Below are positions 19,256 to 29,047 of a stretch of DNA of 64,000 bases, one piece after another. Within the stretch, counting starts at the first letter, position 1. Each line of letters begins with the position of its first letter. The notes under the pieces were generated by a model. It saw nothing but the letters and a program-made list of their open reading frames with translations, searched no databases and was not told where the DNA came from. The stretch is taken from positions 370,462 through 434,461 of the forward strand of contig NW_013657670.1 of the NCBI RefSeq assembly GCF_000142905.1, in the 5' to 3' direction. This DNA is from Thecamonas trahens ATCC 50062 (Eukaryota; Apusozoa; Apusomonadida; Apusomonadidae). The position numbers and the translations under genes are program-made.

Positions 19256-20056
19256 CTACGGCTCTGTGTCGGCAAGACGGACGCCCGGCCCAAGATCGTC
19301 CCACGTGTGGCGGCGGGGCTCAGAAGGGCGCAGCGGGCGTGAGGCGGCGGCGGCGGCGGCGGCCGGTGTCGAGAGGAGTGAGAGGCGCGGAGCGCGCGGA
19401 GTGGTCGACGAGCTCGTGAGCAGGCGGACCTTGGCAGCGCAGAGGCCGCGCTCGGTCCGCTCGGCATGGAGCTGGTGGAGGAGCGCATTGACGCCCGAGT
19501 AGACCTGCTGGGTCGGCGGTGGGACCGGCGAGAGTGACGGCCGCGGCGGGACGGCACCGCGGAGCGAAGATGAGAGCGGCGGCGCAAGATCCATGCCCCT
19601 CAGCGGAGCATGGCGCTTGGCTGGACGCACAAGATCCATGTCGTCGGGCGCGGCGAGCGGGAGAGCGCTTGGGCTCGAGTCCGACGGCTTTGCGCGCCAG
19701 ACCACCATCTCGGCCTCATCGTCCGAGTGCAAGCTCAAACTGTCGTCCAGCTGCGATCGGCCGCGCTTGCGCCCGCCTGTATCTTGACCTGGGCTGTGTG
19801 GGCCTGCGGCACGCGGGAGGTCAGCGAGCGGCTTGCGCATCTTATGCGGGCGTGGCGGCAGCATGTGTGATCCGAACGGCCGAGCTGGAAACGACAAAGG
19901 GCGCAGCAGCTTGCGGGCGCCCGAGCACTCGCCGCACCCTGTGGCAACTATGGACGACGACAAAGACTCGCCGTCGTCGTGGTCGGCGCTTTGGACGAGT
20001 TCAGGCGACGCGGTTCTTTGTCGTTTGCGGCATGCGCTCTTCGCCCGCGCGTGCAT
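19256..20056 (-). CDS. Unknown basic, proline-rich protein
   Basis: 266 residues from ATG 20056 ('MHARAK'); later ATGs ('MLPPRPHK', 'MRKPLADL') are also possible. It is low complexity: Arg/Pro/Ser-rich, with 'RKRGRSQLDDSLSLHSDDEAEM' near the middle and 'GVNALLHQLHAERTERGL' as the only likely helix. A nuclear localisation is plausible from the basic clusters. No family is recognised. It lies head-to-tail upstream of ARMC2 (199 bp apart) and diverges from the calaxin-like gene. Confidence 0.45.
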   Translation of the reverse strand: MHARAKSACRKRQRTASPELVQSADHDDGESLSSSIVATGCGECSGARKLLRPLSFPARPFGSHMLPPRPHKMRKPLADLPRAAGPHSPGQDTGGRKRGRSQLDDSLSLHSDDEAEMVVWRAKPSDSSPSALPLAAPDDMDLVRPAKRHAPLRGMDLAPPLSSSLRGAVPPRPSLSPVPPPTQQVYSGVNALLHQLHAERTERGLCAAKVRLLTSSSTTPRAPRLSLLSTPAAAAAAASRPLRPSEPRRHTWDDLGPGVRLADTEP

Positions 20057-20605
20057 CCTTCCACCCAGCCAAAGAGAGCACACCACGATCACCAGAGAGT
20101 ACGCCAAGCGGCAAGAGGGGGTGGAGGGGGTGGAGAGTCGAGTGTTGAGGGTGTAGTTGTGTGCGAGTGAAGTGTATCGCCTGAGTGGTGGTGTTCGTTC
20201 AAAGATGAACGAAACGGGAGACCGCTACGATTATTGGAACAATGAATTAATGGTGAGTTGGGAGGCTGCATGGCTCGCATTGGTTCTGTTTCTACTGTTG
20301 TTCAAAATGAATGTTCGTGGCGATGTTTCGTGTGGTGGCAAAGTGACTCGGGATGTGGAGATGGAAGGGAGAGGAGGGGGAGGGGATGGCTGGAAAGAGT
20401 GAGATGGCTTGATGTGGATGGATGTTGGGTCGAAATTGGGTGGCTATGGAAGTGAGGGCGATGGTTCTGGAGCACGCGCGCTTGTATGCCCGTGCGGCTG
20501 GAGTCGGGTCGAGGCGGGACGGTGGGACGGCGAGACGGTGAAACAGCAGGAGCAGCGAGACAGTGAGACGACAACGGCTCACTCTTGGTTGGTACAGGAG
20601 CAGCC
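20057..20605. other. Divergent intergenic region with possible 5' non-coding exon
   Basis: 549 bp between two start codons. It is AT-richer than its surroundings in 20200-20340. At 20205 an ATG opens 16 codons that run directly into a strong donor (ATG|GTGAGT at 20252/20253). A TACAG acceptor sits at 20593-20597, just before the calaxin-like ATG. Splicing these would make a 5' leader exon carrying an upstream ORF, out of frame with the main ORF. Confidence 0.35.
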
Positions 20606-21506
20606 ATGGACCGCGAGGCGCTGAAGCGCGAGTACGAGCGGTTGAAGAACAGACATGACGAAGTCGACGAGTCGCCGAGGCAGCGCGAGGAGGCTCTCCG
20701 TGAGATTGCGGCCATGCCGGACATGAACTGTATGGTGGGCTGTGGGCGGCGGCAGAGGGGCCGGGCAGACGGGCAGCGGGCAGGAGCCGGAAGGGAGATG
20801 GGGCGGGTTGTGGCGCTTGTGAAGAGTGGCGAGCGGGTTGTGGGGAGGAAGATAGGGCAGCTGGGCGTTACTGTGGTGTGTGTGTGTGTGTGTGTGGTGG
20901 CGCGAGGACTTAACGGTGGCACGGCGGGCGGGCGGGCGGCGGGTAGTCACCGAGAAGGAGCTGGATGCGATCATGCGGCGGTTTGGGATCAAGAACACCT
21001 ACACTAAGCTGACGCGACAAGACTTTCGGCAGATTATGATCGAAGACCTGGACGTGGACGACTTGTTTATGATCGACTCGATCTGGCGAGTGATCGACAA
21101 GTCCAAGTCCAACTCGATCGAGTTCTCCGAGTTTGTGGAGGCGCTGTCGGTAATGCTCAAGGGCTCGACCGAGGCGCTGCTCAACTTTTGCTATCGGGTG
21201 TATGATCTCAACGAGAACGGGGTCATCACCCGCGATGAGGCGCGGCTACTGCTCAAGTCGTCGCTGTCGTCGGACGTCGACGACTTTGATGTGGACGCCG
21301 ACAACACGAACCTCAATCTGCTGCTCGACCTCACTTTCCGCAAGTTTACCAAGGGCGTTGACTCATCGTCGGTCATCACCTTTCAGCAGTACGCCACGGC
21401 GTTTATGGAAGAGCCGCTGCTGATGGAGTGCTTTGGCCAGATCCTGCCGTACCGCGAGGTTTCGGACGCCATTCTCTGGGACATCGAGCACCCACACAGG
21501 TGGTGA
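20606..21506 (+). CDS. Calaxin/EFCAB1-like EF-hand protein
   Basis: Exon 1 is 20606-20729, the intron 20730-20946 (217 nt, GTATGG...GTAG, phase 1) and exon 2 20947-21506; 227 residues. The join gives 'MNFTEKELDAIMRRFGI'. EF-hand-like loops are 'DKSKSNSIEFSE' and 'DLNENGVITRDE', the latter intact. The order 'SVMLKGSTEALLNFCYRVYDLNENG..ITRDEARLLLKSSL', then 'PLLMECFGQILPY' closely follows calaxin ('[37 protein letters not shown]'), a calcium sensor of axonemal outer-arm dynein. The assignment is by remembered family pattern. It is followed head-to-tail by a paralogue with the same intron position and phase. Confidence 0.7.
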
Positions 21507-21718
21507 GCCCTCCTCCCCCTGTCAGTAAACATCATGACCATGAACTGTTGTTGCCAGTGTGTTTGTGTGTAAGCGCGTGGTCAACTTTGCTCGGGCCTTG
21601 TCCCCCCCCCTTCCTTTGCAGTTGCCGGTCTGCCGTTGCAACGACTAGCTCGAAACCGGAGAGGAAACCGTAAATCAACGGCAGCAGGCAACGCTCGTCG
21701 CTTGGGAGGCCTTGAAAC

Positions 21719-21829
21719 ATGGGTTGCGGCTCGAGCCGTACACAGGCGGATCCACCCAAGCAGTCAAGCATTCCACGACGAATCTCTGGAAAGGAGATAG
21801 AGCAGCTAGAGAACACGACACGATGTACG

Positions 21830-21880
<51 letters not shown>

Positions 21881-23204
21881 TGCAGCCACGGAGTGTTGCG
21901 GTGGTGCGGCGAGTCTGGCGGGCGTGGTGGAGGACGCGCATGGAACGGCCAGTGAAGGCTCGCACACATGCTTGGAAGGCTCGTACAGCCGCCCCCAGGT
22001 ACCCTGCATGGGCGTTTGCACGGCGGGATACCAGAGTGTATACCTACATGGACCTCTATTGGATGGGTTCTGTCGTGCTACGTCTGTACACGTCCCCCCA
22101 CCCCTGCCCCCTACCCCCCGCCCACGCGTGCGGGGTGATGATCGTTCGCAAGTGACGTTGGCATTGGCTCGTCAGGGGCCGGGACGGGGGGAGGGGGAGG
22201 AAGGCGTGTAGAAGGGGATGGGAGCGGGGATGGGAGGAGCGCAGGAAAAGTGATGGGCGTAGACGGCGGCCATGGGAGGCCAGAGGTGGTTGGGTAGGCC
22301 TGCGAGGCCGGGGTGGATAAGCAGCAGGCTGTAGCGACGTTTTTCGACAGCTTGGTCTGGGCAGGGCATTTCGGGCTAGCGACTCATGGACGGGCGGTGG
22401 TGGTGGTGCATTGGGATAGTTACCAAGGACGAGCTGGAGCTGCTCTCTCGGAGGTTTTACGAGGTTGCCGAGCTGGGAGAGGTTTCGCGTGAGTCGTTTG
22501 GGCAGGTCATGTCGTCTGCAGGCTTGCCAAAGTACTCGGAGTCGTTTATTGATCGTGTGTTCCAGGTCTTTGACGTGGATAGGTCAGGCACTGTGTCGCT
22601 CAAGGAGCTGTGCACGGGGCTCTCCGTGCTCTCGCATGGGACGCCTGAGGAGAAACTCAACATGTCGTTCAACGTGTATGATATTAATGGTGATGGACAG
22701 ATTTCTGCGGAGGAGTTCCACGTCCTCCTCACCTCGCTCGAGCAGGGCATGGTGCTGACGGGCAAGACGAACGTGGCACAGGTTGTGCAGCAGTTCTTGC
22801 ATGACTTTGACATCAACGCGGACGAGATGATCTCGCTGACCGAGTTTAAGCTTGCTGCGCTGAAGGAGCCGCTCTTCCGCGAGCTTTTGGAGTCGCCGGA
22901 CTCGGACTTTGACCTGTCGCGGACGCACTCGCGGTCCAACTCGAAGAACGTTTCCCCCTCGTCCCCAGGGGCCGCTGCCAGAGGCCCGAGGACAAAGAAG
23001 GGGCGGCCAGCTCGGACAAGTTCAAACCGGTCTGCAAACGCCAAGCCATCCTCGCGCGGCTCCAAGTCGCCACAACAGCGCTCGACGTCGCTGGGCTCAG
23101 AGGACGCGGTCTCTATCTCGGGCGCCCAGCAGGCCTCGCCTCGCTCCTCCAACTCGCTTCGCGCCAAGCCCGGTCGTGGTAAGCGGGAGCGGACCAAGGC
23201 CTAA
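21719..23204 (+). CDS. N-acylated NCS/calcineurin-B-type EF-hand protein with basic tail
   Basis: Exon 1 is 21719-21824, the intron 21825-22419 (595 nt, GTACGC...ATAG, phase 1, with a 47-bp GT run) and exon 2 22420-23204; 296 residues. The N-terminus MGCGSS fits N-myristoylation on Gly2 plus palmitoylation on Cys3. The join creates 'ENTTRFTKDELELLSRRF'. Three intact EF-hands are visible: 'DVDRSGTVSLKE', 'DINGDGQISAEE' and 'DINADEMISLTE'. After residue ~200 there is an unusual ~95-residue Ser/Pro/Arg/Lys-rich tail that ordinary NCS or CNB proteins lack. It is a likely membrane-anchored calcium sensor. Its stop is 34 bp from that of the convergent gene. Confidence 0.8.
21832..21878 (+). repeat. 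(GT)n microsatellite
   Basis: 47 bp of uninterrupted GT starting 7 bp after the GTACGC donor of the NCS-type gene. Confidence 0.95.
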
Positions 23205-23238
23205 GCCGCAGGCCACAGGCCGGGCCCAAATGAACTCG

Positions 23239-23898
23239 TTATCCTCCTCTGGAGTTGGGCTCGTCGTCATCCAAGACGCCTCCGATCCCCTCGTCGATCA
23301 GCTCGGCAAAGAGGTCCGGTAGTGCCTTGTGGGCGGCAAGGGTAGCCGCCGCCGGCTGGCCGGGGGAGCTTGCGCTTGCGATCTCGCTTGTCGTGGCGTG
23401 ATGGGAGAGCGGCGCAAGGTGTGGGTCCCAGCCGGCGTCGCGACCGTGCGCCACGCCATAGTCGGCGGCAAGCGAGGCTCTGCGAAGGCGGACGGCAGCA
23501 ATGGCGGCAGCCACACGAGAGCTGTCCATTTTCTCGAGCCCATGCAGAGAGTGCGGGGCAGCATCGATTAGCACCTGTTCCAGTCGGCGATGGGCTGCGT
23601 TGTGGTCGGCAGCGCAGAGACCGTGCTTGACGCACACTACCTCTGCCGCCAGCGCATCTCCTGGCTTGTTTGAGCCAGCGCGGAGCGAAGCACCGAGCAC
23701 GTCCTCCAGTAGACGCGCCAGAGGCGAGAGGGATGGACCAGAGTCTGGATTGAGGAGGGCCACACACGCCGCGCAGAGCGGACATGTAAACGGCGAGACC
23801 GTGGCCTCCTCGTGGTCAGCCCAGACCGGCGGGGCCATGGCGAGGGCGACAGCAAGGATGAAGGTGAGGGTGAGAGCGAGCGATGAGGGGGGGAGCAT
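23239..23898 (-). CDS. Secreted saposin-like protein
   Basis: 219 residues from ATG 23898. The open frame continues upstream but only through low-complexity Pro/Thr codons, and a signal peptide starts exactly here ('LALTLTFILAVALAMAPPVWA', ~7-27). The mature N-terminal half has 'FTCPLCAACVALL', a helical spacer and 'VVCVKHGLC', matching the Cys spacing of the first half of a saposin-B domain. The rest is helical and Ala/His-rich. Saposin-like proteins bind lipids in lysosomes or after secretion. Only part of the six-Cys pattern is present, so the family call is moderate. Confidence 0.6.
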   Translation of the reverse strand: MLPPSSLALTLTFILAVALAMAPPVWADHEEATVSPFTCPLCAACVALLNPDSGPSLSPLARLLEDVLGASLRAGSNKPGDALAAEVVCVKHGLCAADHNAAHRRLEQVLIDAAPHSLHGLEKMDSSRVAAAIAAVRLRRASLAADYGVAHGRDAGWDPHLAPLSHHATTSEIASASSPGQPAAATLAAHKALPDLFAELIDEGIGGVLDDDEPNSRGG

Positions 23899-24083
23899 GG
23901 CGGAGGTGGCAGGGGTTGGTGGAGGGGTTGGGAATGGCGGGGAGCAGTGTGCGAGGGAGGGTGAGGGTGTCGCGGAGGTGGGAGTCAGGTCGGTGCTCGC
24001 GGCTCTGGCGTCTCGACTGACGGAACGGGCACGGGCATAGGCACTTGTCCCCCTCGCGGCATACCGGAGCAGCACGGGGTGTG

Positions 24084-26502
24084 ATGGCTACGAGCCAGAG
24101 CGAGAGCGCAGGGCGGAAAGGGGGTGGACTGGTGGTGCCAGGGGCAGAGGGAGGAGGCGAAGGCAGGCTCCGGAGCAGGGCAAGGAGCATGCGGACACAG
24201 GGACGGGCTGGCGGACGGGCAGAGGTGCGTGCGGCGCGGAGAAGGGTGGTCTCGCATCAAGAGAGGGAGTCCGAGGTCCTTGTCGGGCCGGCGGCCTTTC
24301 CGGCGTCGGGCGGAGACTCGCTGCGGCTGGTGCTCGAGGCAGCAGCGATGGAGCGCGACGGGGTGTTTGGGATCCGGGCAGCCGGCGAGGCGACGGGTGA
24401 TCTGGCGGTGTCTGGTGGGCGGCGGTGCACGCTGCGCGGGCCGGGAAGCGCAGTGCATGCGGCGGCTGAGGCCGGCGATGTGAATGCACTGAAGCAGGCG
24501 GTGCGCGAGGCTGCGCGCGGCGGGGCGTGCGCGTCGTGCGGCGGTGATGGGTGTGCTGTGTGGGTCGACGCCGGTGACGAGGCTGGGCGGTCGCCGCTGA
24601 TGCTTGCGGTGCTCGGCGGGCACTCGAGCGTGGCGCTGGCACTGTTCGAGGCCGGAGCGGACATCGACATGGTTGACATGCCGGGCAGAATGTGTTACAC
24701 GCGGCAGCAGCACTCGGAGAGCTGGAGATGTTGCAGGTTCTTCTCGCGCACCCGGATCGTGAGCGCGTGGCGGCAGCGCTGGACCAGCGGACTTGGCATG
24801 GACGGCTGACGCCGCTGGCGCTTGCAGTCCTTGGCGGGCACACCGAGTGCGTGAAGCGGCTGGTCGCTGATGGGCGGTCGAATATGCAGGCGACAACATC
24901 GACAGGCGCATCGCTCTTGCATGTGGCGGTCCTTTCCGGCAACGTCGGCGTTCTGGACGTCATCATGAAGGCTGACGACGTGCCGCGCGACTCGGTCGCC
25001 GCCAACGGACTCACTGCCCTGCAGATGCTCCACGCGCGGTACATCGAGACCGTGGCTGCGGCTGCGGCTGCGGCTGCGGCCGGGCGGGCTGAAGTGGAGC
25101 ATGTGCGGGGAAAGCTGAAGGCGGCGGAGGCCGAGTTTGGGCTTGCCAAGACCGCCTTTGAAGTGGAACGACATCAGATCCAAGCTGCAGCTATGGCAGC
25201 TGCTGAAGCTGCAGCTGATGAGTTTGAGCACGCCAAGGCCAAGGTCGAGTTGGAGCTGAAGGACCTGCGCGATGAGCTGGGCCAGGCCAAAGATGAGGCG
25301 ATCGCCGCCACTGAAAAGGCTACTGCTGCCGAGGCCGAGCTGGGCCAGGTCAAGGCTGAGGCGGCCGCCGCCACTGAAAAGGCTACAAGGTCCGCGATGA
25401 GCTGGGCCGGGTCAAGGCTGAGGCGGCCGCCGCCACTGAAAAGGCTACTGCTGCCGAGGCCGAGCTGGGCCGGGTCAAGGCTGAGGCAGCCGCCGCCGCT
25501 GAAAAGGCTACGACTGCCGAAGCCGAGCTCTCAGCACTTCGCGATCAGCTGGAGCACGCCAAAGCCGCAGCTGCCGTGGCCGTATCAGAAGCCGAGTCCG
25601 AGCCGAATCGCGCCAAGAGCGACGGTGACGCCATGGCTGTGCAGCTGGCCACACTTCAGGCAGAGCTGTGGCGCACGGCGGATGGTGACGATGCTGCTGC
25701 TGCCGCCGCGGCTGAGATTGCTCGCCTGAAGGCTGAAGCTGCCGATACAACCTCGACGCTGGCCGCCACTCAGGCTGAGCTCGGCGCCCTGCATGGCGAA
25801 CTGGCCCGCATTGAGGCTGAACATGTCGCCGAGCTCGCGGCGGCGGCCGATGTTATGGCCGAGCAGGATGTGGCCGCAGAGGTTGTTGCCGCAACTCTCA
25901 ATGCAAAGCTAGCTGCAGCGCTGGAAAAGGCGGCTTCCCTCAAGGATGAGGTTGCGGCGCTCAAGGGCGCCCGCGATGCTGCTTCCGAGTCCGCCGTCGA
26001 AGAGCTGACCCAGATGCGCGACGCATATCACTGCGCCCTCAGCCGTGAGGCTAAGATCCAAGACGCCCACGATTCATTTGTGGCCGAGGCAACTGATGCC
26101 GCCCGCCGCGCCGCCGAAGGCGCCACCGTCGCCCTCCATGACGCCCGCACCGAAGCTACCGTGCTGGAGATGGCGCTCCAGCGCGTCGCGCCCGCCGCCG
26201 CCGAAACCGTAGCTGCCCTCTGGTCCGTCCACTCGACCCATCTCGAGCCCGACCGGTGGCGCGCCCTACTTGATGCCTCCCTTGCCGCTGACTCGGCCTG
26301 GGTGCCAGACTCGGCAGTCTCGGCCTGCCAACTCTGCAACCAGCCGTTCGGCCTCTTCCGCCGCCGCCACCATTGCCGAGTCTGCCTGGACATCTTCTGC
26401 GCCACCTGCTCCTCGCACACCATCGTCCGCACCATCAAGGGCGAGCCGACGCCGCTTCGCTGCTGCGATGCCTGCCTCCCTCCACCAGCAGCTTTGCACT
26501 GA
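24084..26502 (+). CDS. Ankyrin / coiled-coil / FYVE protein, frame broken twice
   Basis: The coding signal begins at ATG 24084 and ends at 26502 but lies in three successive frames. Frame one (to ~24690) carries the basic N-terminus and ankyrin repeats ('GSAVHAAAEAGDVNAL', 'GRSPLMLAVLGGHSSVALALFEAGADID'). Frame two (~24690-25390) continues the ankyrins ('LHAAAALGELEMLQVLL') and starts a coiled coil of ~21-residue repeats ('KAEAAAATEKATAAEAELG'). Frame three finishes the coiled coil and a C-terminal FYVE zinc finger: 'WVPD', 'RRRHHCRVC' and eight zinc-binding Cys/His positions. Both joins need one extra base, in each case next to a short A-run (AGAATG, ACAAGG). FYVE binds PtdIns3P on endosomes. 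It could be a real pseudogene or two sequencing deletions; intact domains on both sides favour errors. Confidence 0.75.
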
Positions 26503-26645
26503 GCAGCAAATAGCAACCGCCTCCATCATTAGCATGAGCGGAACACGCCTCGGCCCGACCAAACTCCCGCCGCCTCCCCCGCATGCCCCGCAAGACGACC
26601 GTCCCCACCCACCACTACGGCCACCCCCCACACACGTCACCCACC

Positions 26646-27675
26646 ATGCGCCTCCCTCTTCTCCTTGGGCTTGCACTCGTCGTGGCGTGCGGCCTGGCCA
26701 CCGCGTCTGTGCATGCTGGCCAGACTCCGCGGCCCATTGTCATGTGGCACGGTACGTGACCTGCCGGGTGCTTGCCATGCCGAGGCAGAGTTGCGTTGCG
26801 GGCGGGCGCGAGAGAGGCACTCACAGGAGGAGCGTTTGTGCATGCATGGCGTGGTAATAGGCATGGGCGACAACTGCTGCTCCAAGCACTCGATGGACAT
26901 GATCGCCGGCATCATCAAGGACCACATCCCAGGAGTCTACATCTACTCGGTCATGATCGGATCATCGCCGGCCGAGGACACGGCTGCGGGCTTCTTTGGC
27001 AACATGAACTCGCAGGTGGCAACCGTGTGCGACCACATCGCCAACGATCCCCAGCTCGCCAACGGATTCAACCTCCTCGGCTTCTCTCAGGGCGGCCAGT
27101 TGCTGCGTGGGGTTGTCGAGCGGTGTGCCCACAAGCTCCCGCCCATGCATAACCTCATCACCTACGGCGGTCAGCACCAGGGCGTGTCCGAGATTCCCAA
27201 CTGCGAACCGACGTCGGAGCTGTGCCAGAACGCCGCTAAGCTTGCCGGCATGGGAGTCTACCTCCCGTGGATCCGCGATCACATTGTGCAGGCACAGTAC
27301 TTTCTCGATCCGTTTGACTACGACGCCTACCTCAAGTACAACCAGTACATGGCCGACATCAACAACCAACGCGCCGAGAAGAACCCGCTGTACAAAGCAA
27401 ACTTGCTGACGCTCAACAAGCTCATCCTCGTCCGCTTCAACAACGACACCATTGTCATCCCGCGCGCATCGGAGCACTTTGGCCGCTATGCCCTCGGCAC
27501 CATGGACCGCATCGTGCCCATGACCGAGACTCCGCTGTACCAGGAGGACTGGATCGGCTTGCAGGAGCTCAACAACTCGTCGCGCCTTCTCCTCCTCGAC
27601 ACTCCCGGCGAGCACATGCAGATCGACATCGATGACTTTGTCAACAACGTTGTCAAGCCATATCTCGACAACTAG
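26646..27675 (+). CDS. PPT1: Palmitoyl-protein thioesterase 1 (lysosomal)
   Basis: Exon 1 is 26646-26751, the intron 26752-26860 (109 nt, GTACGT...ATAG, phase 1) and exon 2 26861-27675; 306 residues, the same length as human PPT1. The signal peptide is ~1-24. Motifs: 'WHGMGDNCC' (oxyanion region), nucleophile Ser in 'LGFSQGG', catalytic Asp in 'RFNNDTIV', catalytic His in 'GEHMQ'. 'ITYGGQHQGV' is also characteristic. It removes palmitate from Cys residues of proteins in the lysosome. The intron splits the Gly codon of HG, immediately before the oxyanion motif. Confidence 0.95.
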
Positions 27676-27839
27676 TCCTTCTACTGACCTCCCACCTCCT
27701 GCCTCGCCGTGCTTTGCCCAGCCCGTGCGTGTGTAACACACAGTGCTTTTTCGCCCTCCACAGCCAGCCAGCCCGCCGGCGACGAGCGGCGAAGCGGCGG
27801 TCACCCGACTCTACTTTGCGACAGGCAGGCCAGACCAGG

Positions 27840-28121
27840 ATGTCCGAGTCATCTGAGGTGGAAGAGTACGGTGCCTGGGCGGCACCCGACGCCGACTACA
27901 CCACCGACGACGAGGGTTATGTCCCACCTGCCGCTGCCTTTGCCGCTCCGCCTGCACCCGTCGTCGTCTACCAGCCCATGCCCTCGGTGGTGGATGCCGC
28001 CTCCGCCGGAGACGCCCCGCCTGCCGCCCACGAGAGCGACGCCCTGCTACCCAACGGCGGGACAAAGGCACAGAAACAGTACAAGGAGGGCTGCTGTGCA
28101 TCATGCTGCGTCGTCATGTAG
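27840..28121 (+). CDS. Small acidic CaaX-box protein, predicted lipid-anchored
   Basis: 93 residues without a recognisable domain. The N-terminal two thirds are acidic and Pro/Ala/Val-rich ('EYGAWAAPDADYTTDDEGYVPP'). The C-terminus is 'KEGCCASCCVVM': CVVM is a good CaaX box (Met favours farnesyl), and four further Cys upstream are likely palmitoylation sites. It is therefore predicted to sit on the cytosolic face of a membrane. The layout resembles small Cys-tailed proteins of plants and protists, but I cannot name a family. It follows PPT1 on the same strand by 164 bp. Confidence 0.6.
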   Translation: MSESSEVEEYGAWAAPDADYTTDDEGYVPPAAAFAAPPAPVVVYQPMPSVVDAASAGDAPPAAHESDALLPNGGTKAQKQYKEGCCASCCVVM

Positions 28122-28336
28122 TCGTCGACAGTGTGGTTCCCACCCCCGCAACCCCCCGCCACCACCCCCCGCCAGGCACGTGCCCGGCCACCGCCACCAC
28201 CGCCACCACCATCACCACGGCTACCACCATCACTATCACCACCCATCTTCATACATCGCCACCGTCTTCAAACCTCGCCGCGGTCAATCGCTCTCTCGCG
28301 TGCCCTTGGCCCGCCGCAGCTCCGGCATCTCGCACC

Positions 28337-28723
28337 ATGCGTGTGCTCGTGTGTGACGCCGACTCGTGCCCCTCCCTCCCTTCCCCCCCTCCCCCTCCCC
28401 CCCTCCCCGTGATGAGTAAGACACACTGATGGAGTTCTCCATCTGCCCATCCCACATCCCACCATCGCCCATCCCCTCTCCCATCACCCGGCTGCCAGCC
28501 CCGCCGACCGGCCACGACACCACCATCATCACAACAGAGGGCAGCTTCGCCAGAGTCGGACGATGACGAGCCTGTCGTTACTTCCATCTATGATGTGGCT
28601 CCGCATGAGACTGATGAGCCGAGGCCGGTCCTCCCCTTGTGGGCACATCTCGCGGAGCTGACCATCGTCTCGGCTACCGCCGCCGGCCTCGTCTACATCG
28701 CCTGGATGGACTGGGACTTGTGA
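28337..28723 (+). CDS. Small tail-anchored membrane protein (tentative)
   Basis: Proposed exons are 28337-28415 and 28545-28723, with intron 28416-28544 (GTAAGA...GCAG, phase 1); 85 residues in one frame. The C-terminal 70 residues are convincing: acidic 'SPESDDDEPVVTSIYDV', then 'PLWAHLAELTIVSATAAGLVYIAWMDWDL', a single hydrophobic helix ending four residues before the stop. The first exon is Pro-rich and much less certain. The function is unknown. The preceding ~200 bp is C/A-rich trinucleotide-like sequence (CAC/ACC repeats, 28185-28260). Confidence 0.4.
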
Positions 28724-29047
28724 GGCCGGGCAAGCGTCTGATCATGTGCTATACTATGCTGTTAGCTCATGGGTTGCTTGCCATCCCGCCGCGGCATTAT
28801 TGCGGGCTGCGGCCGGCCTTGGTCGCTCGGATCGAGTGTTGCTGATCAGTTGTGTCACCTCGCACCAAGCCACTGTTGGCGACAGCTAATCTCACACCCA
28901 CGCAGCCATTGTGCACGCACTCTACACGTCCTACTCGTGTAGGAAGCTAGCGGCACATGATGGGCGTCCGCCTGACGGCACAGTGTTAAATCTCTCCTCA
29001 CTCGCCACAGTCTCAGGTTACACGTGTTTACGAGGTGCACATGGCAA
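28724..29047. other. Convergent intergenic region
   Basis: 324 bp between a plus-strand stop and the kinesin stop. It is much longer than the other convergent spacers here (9-56 bp). I see no ORF with domain content and no tRNA T-loop motif (GGTTCRANNCC). It may hold an undetected small gene or RNA. Confidence 0.4.

Noticed and set aside
28850-29040. tRNA or small RNA gene
   Set aside because: No paired acceptor stem with a GGTTCRA-type T-loop could be found by eye; not supportable.
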